From Diadophis punctatus similis (Eukaryota; Chordata; Lepidosauria; Squamata; Dipsadidae), in NCBI GenBank assembly GCA_023053685.1, contig JALIGW010000004.1, forward strand, positions 81,606,797 through 81,670,796: a stretch of 64,000 nt of DNA. Direction: 5' to 3'. The translations under genes and the position numbers were made by a program. The notes below the pieces were generated by a model. It worked only from the letters and a program-made list of their open reading frames with translations, did no database searches and was not told the origin of the DNA. Shown here in pieces: positions 35,441 through 64,000 of this stretch (its first letter is position 1; the number at the start of each line of letters is the position of its first letter).

Positions 35441-35697
35441 GAGCCGAGGTGGCACAGCGGTTAGAGGCAGGTACTTCAGGCCACTTTAGCTGACACTGAT
35501 CTGCAGGTCAGCGGTTCAAATCTCACCGGCTCAAGGTTGACTCAGCCTTCCATCCTTCCAAGGTAGGTAAAATGAGGACCCAGATTGTTGGGGGCAATAT
35601 AAATATACATTGCTTACTGGTGTAAACCGCTTAGAGAGTGCTTGCACTGTGAGGGGGTATATAAATCTCACAAAAATAAATAAATAAATAAATTATT
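35441..35697 (+). mobile_element. Sauria-type SINE
   Basis: Sense copy starting GAGCCGAGGTGGCACAGCGG and ending in (AAAT)n; box B GCGGTTCAAATCTC. Confidence 0.9.
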
Positions 35698-35998
35698 ATT
35701 ATTATTAGATGCAACAGAAATGGAAAAGCAAGGTTTCTGCAATTCAGTTTAGAAAGCCGATGCCCCTAATTCTTCTTCTAATTACAAACCTTCAGGCAAT
35801 ATATTTTTTTTTAATGAAATAAGAAGATTGCGCAAAAGAAAGGCGAGCTTTTGCACAATTTCAGCTTTTCGCTGACACTAAAAAAACCACGTGGAAAGAT
35901 CAATACAATTCTTGGACATGCTGGAAAAACTAACCTACTGTACATTTTACAGCACTTCCTTTTTTTTAAAACAAAAAAACAAAAAGCATCGTGAAAAT

Positions 35999-36203
35999 AC
36001 AGGCAGTCCTCAACATACGACCACAACGGAGCCAGCCCAAAATTTCTGTCGCTAAGCAAGATAGTTGTTCAGTGAGTTTTGTACCAGTTTACTTTTTGGG
36101 GGGGGGGGCATAGTTGTCACAGGAATGATTGTAGTTGTATTTAGTTGTACTTCGCAACATAAATTTTGGGTTCAATTGTGGTCGTAAGTTGAGGACTACC
36201 TGT
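35999..36203. mobile_element. family A MITE, internally deleted
   Basis: Both ends kept, about half the interior lost. Confidence 0.75.
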
Positions 36204-36507
36204 TATCGTTAAACAATTAGGATTAACTTCTCCCTCAGAGGATCGTCTTACTTAGGTTGAAGAATGAATGAGTCAGGCTGCTCGGATCTTAATATTATTT
36301 GCTGCACCCGTATCAAGATGCTGCAAAGTTTCCACCAAGAGCTTCCAATCCATGAAAACAAGTAGCTCATAGAATCATTAATGGATACGGTTTAGGGAAG
36401 CAGCGAAACAAATTGATGGATGGCTTGAAAATATTCCTGCGCCAGAACCACTGAGTCAAACGGGGCTCCTGGCCGGCTGTTCTGCCCAGATAATCTTCAG
36501 CGAAAAG

Positions 36508-36930
36508 TCTGTAGAGATTCCCCGTCATCCATGGTTGTCACAAAGGTGCTTTTTCAGGAGACAACTGGGCTTTCTTGGTTTTTCTTTTGAAGACGTTTCG
36601 CTTCTCACCCAAGAAGCTTCTTCAGCTCTGACTGAATGGTGGGGGAATGGAAGGATTTATATTCCTTGCAGACAGCTGGAAAAATTGCGGACTGCAGGAA
36701 CCAGGAGCACCACTCAGGTTCCACTCAGAGGACACAGATAAACCTCCAAGTGGCCACAATGACCCTCTAAAAAGGATGCAAATGACCAGCTGTCTGCAAG
36801 GAGTATACATCCTTCCCTTCCCCACCATCCAGTCAGAGCTGAAGAAGCTTCTGGGATGAGAAGCGAAACGTCTTCAAAAGAAAAAACAAGAAAGTCCAGT
36901 GGCCTCCTTGAAAAAGCACCTTTGAGACTT
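36508..36930. repeat. family E palindromic repeat, long copy
   Basis: Arms at about 36580-36635 and 36830-36890 are inverse copies around AAGAAGCTTCTTCAGCTCTG, separated by about 200 bp. Confidence 0.65.
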
Positions 36931-36959
36931 ACTGAATTACCCTTAAAAGGATAAGCTGC

Positions 36960-37575
36960 CTCTCATCATGCAAACCTTTCATCATACGAACCCACACTGC
37001 ATATCAGACATAAATACAATCGAGAGAGTCCAGAAATATTTCACAAGAAGAGTCCTCCACTCCTCCGCTCGCAATAAAATACCTTATTCCACCAGACTTG
37101 AAATATTGGGATTAGACAATTTACAACTACGCCGCCTCCGATCTGATCTAAATGTAGTTCATACAATCATATATCAAAAAGTCCTTCCTGTCAATGATTA
37201 CTTCAGCTTCAACCGCAGCAATACACGAGCATGTAATAGATTCAAACTAAATGTAAAGCGCTCCAAACTCGACTGCAGAAAATACGACTTCAGCAACGGA
37301 GTGATCAATGCCTGGAATGCACTACCCGACTCTGTGGTTTCTCCCCAAACCCCAAAAACTTTAACCTTAGACTGTCTACAGTCGACCTCTCCCCGTTTCT
37401 AAGAGGTCTGTAAGGGGCGTGCATAAGCGCACCACTGTGCCTACCGTCCCTGTCCTACTGTCCTATTGTCCTCTGTTATCAGAACTTTTTACTTATGTTT
37501 ATACAAACAACTACTATCCTGTACAAGTTTGACAAACAAACAAACAAACAAACAAACAAACAAACAAATAAATAA
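36960..37575 (+). mobile_element. CR1/L3-like LINE, ORF2 C-terminus and tail
   Basis: Open frame 36968-37402 reads TIERVQKYFTRRVLHSSARN, LEILGLDNLQLRRLRSDLNV and NGVINAWNALPDSVVSPQTP, the C-terminal region of a CR1/L3-clade reverse transcriptase polyprotein. The tail ends in (CAAA)n and AATAAA. It has no start of its own and the RT core is missing, so it is a 5'-truncated copy. Confidence 0.82.
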
Positions 37576-37579
37576 AATA

Positions 37580-38755
37580 TCTCCAAATCCAAGTGAACCC
37601 ACTGAAGATTCAGAGAACCACCTCTCTCTCTCCCACCTAGTTTATGACTTTCAGGTACTGTTTGCTCCCGGGGTTTTAAATTTTAGAAAATCCAGTGGAT
37701 TTTTTTTTTGAAAGCACACCTTGCTTTCAGAACCAAAACCAGTAACTGCGTCCATCCAAATTAGTTTAATATTCCCTCTCTTTCTAGAACCATGTCAAAT
37801 AGTCTGCATTTCTATTAGAAAACGGTGACAGTTTATAATGTTGGGAGACTGACAAGATATATTAATCTTTTACTCTTTTCCATTTAGTCTATTAATCTCT
37901 ACCAATGTATTAATGGTAGAGTTGAGATAGCCAGGCGTTATGTTATCTCAGTGAACTGAATTACTGACAAGCTTGAATCGGTATCAAAATATTTTTATTT
38001 GATTTGAAATAATCGTGAATAAAACTCTGTTAACCGCACAGATTAGATCCCCAAATAATATACAGAAGGAATTGCTTCGCTTAAGATACAGAAATGCTGG
38101 TTACATTTTAAGATATACACGTGTTTTTAAATTACATTTTTGCATATACACAAAACAGTTTTATGGAAAAATAAGACTGTCCCGAAAGTGTCACAGCGCT
38201 TAATCTGCAACCAGAGTTGTCATAAAAATATAGTTCTTTTTTCGTATTTCCAGATGGGGATTTAAATGTCTAGAATGTCTTGTGGGCGCACTTTATTCCT
38301 CCAAGCTGTGCCACTAAAATCAAAGAAATTGGCACTTTTACATTTTTTTTTCTTTTCTCTTCCTGATCATTCCAATTTGTTTCAGGGGAAAAAGCAATTC
38401 CTGATTCCAGAAGCATCGGGGTTCGAAAAAGCTTGCCAGCAGCAAAAATCAGAAAAGGATATCCCAATGCTTGTAACATGCCACCAAGATCCAAGTTGCT
38501 AGTAACTGAATCTTAGTTGCTTTCACAAAAAGTGGAAAGTTCTATAATACATTTAGGGAAAAATAACACAGCCAAGTTTTGCACATTGATGATAAATGGC
38601 TGGATAATACCAAAGTCAATATATTGATAGAGACGCCTCTCTTTATCGCTGGATACAGAATGCAACATTCAGATGTGAAAATTCACATCTGAGAAACAGT
38701 AACAGTGAACCTATTTGTCCTCCCCATTCTGAAAACTACAATATTTGGAAGGAAT
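37580..38755. other. no recognised feature
   Basis: AT-rich intergenic sequence between the LINE fragment and a reversed CR1. Confidence 0.4.
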
Positions 38756-38758
38756 CCA

Positions 38759-39295
38759 GAAAAACAGAGTTGGAAGGGACCTTTGAGGTCTTCTAGTCCA
38801 ACCCCCTGCGCAAGCAAGAGACCCTATATCATTCCGGACAAATGGCTTTCCAGGCTGTTCCTGAAAACCTCCAGTGATGGAGTACCTACAACTTCTGGAG
38901 GCAAGTCGTTCCACTGGTTAATTGTCCTCACTGTTAGGAAGTTTCTCCTTAGTTCTAGGTTGCTTCTCTCCTTGATAAGTTTCCATCCGTTGCTTCTTGT
39001 CCTGCCTTCAGGTGCTTTGGAGAATAGGTTGACTCTTCTCTGTGACAGCCCCTCAAATACCGTAAGACTGCTATCATATCAACCTCTAATCCTTCTCTTC
39101 GTTTGACTATAGACATATCCAATTCCCTCAATCATTCATGGCACAGTTTGGCTTCCAGACACCAAATCCTCTTTGTTGCTCTCCTCTGCACTCTTTCTGA
39201 AGTCTTAGCATCTTTTTCGTATTGTGGTGACCAGAACTGGATGCAGCATCCCAAGTGTGGCCTTACCAATGCAGTGTAAAGTGATACTAACACTT
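38759..39295 (-). mobile_element. CR1 LINE 3' part
   Basis: Reversed copy, extends further 5' than most (to ACCAGAACTGGATGCAGC). Confidence 0.87.
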
Positions 39296-39336
39296 CATCT
39301 GTTTTTGAAATGTTTCAAGATCTCCTGTGAACCAGG

Positions 39337-39882
39337 TTCCTAATTTTTTTACTACTCTCTGTGGGTGTGGCTTATTTTGTGGGTGTGGCTTGCCAGCCAT
39401 GTGACCGGATGGGCATGGCTTGCCGGCATGTGACTGGGTGGGCGTGGCTTCTCGGACTGCTGAAGGGAGGGGAACTGATATAGGTCCTGCCACCCATTCC
39501 CCCTCCCCTCAGCAGCTCGAGAAGCCTTAAACGTGCGAAAATGCCTAGTAGCATCACCGCGCGTTCGTGGCTTCTCGGACTGCTGAAGGGAGGGGAATGG
39601 AGATAGCTCCTGCCGCCCGTTCTTGCAGCGTGTCACACGCTCCCTCAGCCATCCTCCCCTGCTTGGACTCACTGTGGGATAGGAAGGCAGCGCATGCGCA
39701 GTGCCGGAAGCTCAGCTTCTGGGCAAGCGCAGAAGAAAAAATTTTTTTAAATGTAAAAAAATTTTTTTAAAAAAAATGGCGGTGCCCAGGCAGCGGCAAC
39801 TGACCGCACCGGTACTGTGACGTCACCAGCGGGCCGCTACCGGTGCTATAGAGTGGACCGCACTGGTAGGAACCCACCACTG
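39337..39882. mobile_element. family C element, about 0.55 kb
   Basis: Ends GGTTCCTAATTTTTTTACTA / GGTAGGAACCCACCACTG; interior shares GGACTGCTGAAGGGAGGGGA with the 51173 copy. Confidence 0.75.
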
Positions 39883-39889
39883 CTGTGAG

Positions 39890-40510
39890 CACAGCACTTC
39901 CCTACAATTCATTAAAACAGACTTCCTTTTTTCTGGCTTCCACCCAAACCTGAGAAAATCTTGGCATTCGTGTAACCTTTTATTAAAGGTCACATTAAAT
40001 TTAATAAGTTAAATCCTTAAAGCAGCAGTCTCACCTTGTGGTGTGGGGAACGTGAGCTGAACAAAGCCAGAGAAAAGCATTGGACTGACATGAACCCCTA
40101 AGCATTTCATCCAAATTATTTTGAAAAACACCCAAGGGTGTTATCGAAAATTATACTTAGGATGCCTTTAGTTTCCTGGTATTTAAATAGCTTCTCTATT
40201 TTAATTCGTGTACTTAAAACAGTTAAATCGTATTGAACGATACCTACGGGAAGATATAAATAGAATAGGAAAAGTAGCAAAAGAGAATTAATTTAAACCT
40301 AACGGTATCTGAAACTAGAAGAAATAATTTTTTTGTGCGGCCGCACTTTATCCTTTTAGCATGGAATATTAGACACTGCTGTAAAATTAATATTTTTTGT
40401 TTCATTTTAAAGGAAACCAGTGGTAATGTTGCATTTAACAAGTATTTCACCCCGTCCTTCAACGAAACTAACTTCAATGGTCTCGTGTAAATCTAGTGAA
40501 TTCCTTCAAG
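39890..40510 (-). other. LRRK2 3' UTR (probable)
   Basis: Repeat-free, AT-rich sequence after the stop. An AATAAA on the minus strand at 39984-39979 would give a UTR of roughly 0.55 kb; an ATTAAA lies near 40204-40199. A dispersed hAT-type element begins just past it. Confidence 0.45.
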
Positions 40511-63093
<22,583 letters not shown>

Positions 63094-63211
63094 CTTCAGA
63101 AAGTCGGGGAGGGGGGGAAGAAAGAAAGAAAGAAAGGTTAAAAATTGTGGTTTGCTGCCTCTGTAATTAGAAATACACTATGAGGTTTTCTGCTGAGCAA
63201 AACCAACAACA

Positions 63212-64000
63212 TGTTCTGACCCAGATCCCCAAACATGACAAACCCTCTATAGTTGAAGCAATGATTCCTTTATTAGGAGCCACAGAAGCCCCAGCAAAAA
63301 AGTTTCTCTCTCTCTTTTTTTTTAATTGGAAAAGTTTTATGCGTACAAAGTACAAACCTTTTTTTTTGTTATTTCCCCCCCCCCACCCCTCACCCCCCTC
63401 CTCCCCATCCCTTCCCCTCCAACTCCCCGTCCCTGGACTTCCCAGAACATACACAGGGTATAATATAGTTTACACAAATACAAAACTAAAATATGCTAAC
63501 AAATTATTAACTTCCAAATATCATAAACTCTTAACTCCTTATACTGTAAGTTGAACAAAAAGTTAAGTTGAAATATGTCCTTCATCGTCTGTTTTAATCC
63601 ATCCATCTTCTCCTTTATCAAGTATATCATTTAAATAGTCTTTAACATGTTCTGAAATTTTTGCCCTTTGCAATATTGATTTTAAATAAATCTTCCTCTT
63701 GCAGTTTTATGCCACCAATACCTGACAGCAATTGTTAAATTCCAAGCCAACTTAAACCAAATCTAAAAATATTTAACAACTTTCTCTCTCAACGCAGGCT
63801 AACAGGTCTGTCCATCCGGAAGATGAATAGTTGTCTGCCACACCTATTCATCTCCGCCCCCTGCCTTTTATCAGCAGAGCTATGGTGGGGCTTCGCTAGC
63901 AGCGGTGGCTCTTCCGTCCCAAGGACCGGCCCACAGATTTCCACTGCTCTCCTCTCCTCTGCCTTCTGCGCATCCGCACTTCAGGCACTGGACCCAGCTG
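63212..64000 (-). mobile_element. LTR of the 18372 family, split and cut by the window edge
   Basis: 63212-63302 and 63796-64000 match the 18372 LTR (GAAGATGAATAGTTGTCTGC, TTCATCTCCGCCCCCTGCC). About 63303-63795 is an unidentified insert with a poly-T start and a C-rich tract. The right end lies outside the window. Confidence 0.8.

Noticed and set aside
36968..37402. 144-codon frame as a possible gene
   Set aside because: It is the C-terminal piece of a CR1/L3-type LINE ORF2, 5'-truncated.

Overview
This is vertebrate nuclear DNA, most likely from a snake. It has AT-rich introns, GT-AG splicing, many microsatellites, CR1 and L1 LINE fragments, Sauria-type tRNA SINEs, many hAT and Tc1/mariner MITEs, and long AATAG arrays sitting next to LINE 3' ends, which is a known habit of snake genomes. 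The window holds two protein-coding genes arranged tail to tail. Everything else I can identify is repeat DNA or plain intron and intergenic sequence.

Left half, plus strand: ERGIC2, a membrane protein of the ER-Golgi intermediate compartment. All 13 coding exons can be placed (3233..31558). They splice with consistent phases into 377 codons plus a stop, the same length I recall for the human protein. A non-coding first exon and the promoter are not visible and probably lie upstream of the window. The last intron (about 6 kb) holds a 2.35-kb AATAG-type satellite.

Right half, minus strand: the 3' part of LRRK2 (40511..63093). Fifteen exons match human exons 37 to 51: the end of COR, the whole kinase domain and the WD40 domain. 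They correspond residue for residue to human 1774 to 2527, with no length change over 754 residues. The ARM, ANK, LRR and ROC parts lie beyond the right edge. The two stop codons are about 8.95 kb apart.

Repeats: at least fifteen elements keep perfect or near-perfect target site duplications (8 bp for hAT, 5 bp for four solo LTRs), so boundaries and the order of nested insertions can be read directly. Standouts are a 842-bp hAT element carrying a 49-bp tandem repeat, a three-level nest (LTR in CR1 in hAT MITE) at 23.0-24.0 kb, and an old 0.37-kb tandem duplication that copied the 3' end of LRRK2 exon 45. I saw no new biological system. The most notable protein-level observation is a glutamate at the LRRK2 position equivalent to human Gly2385.
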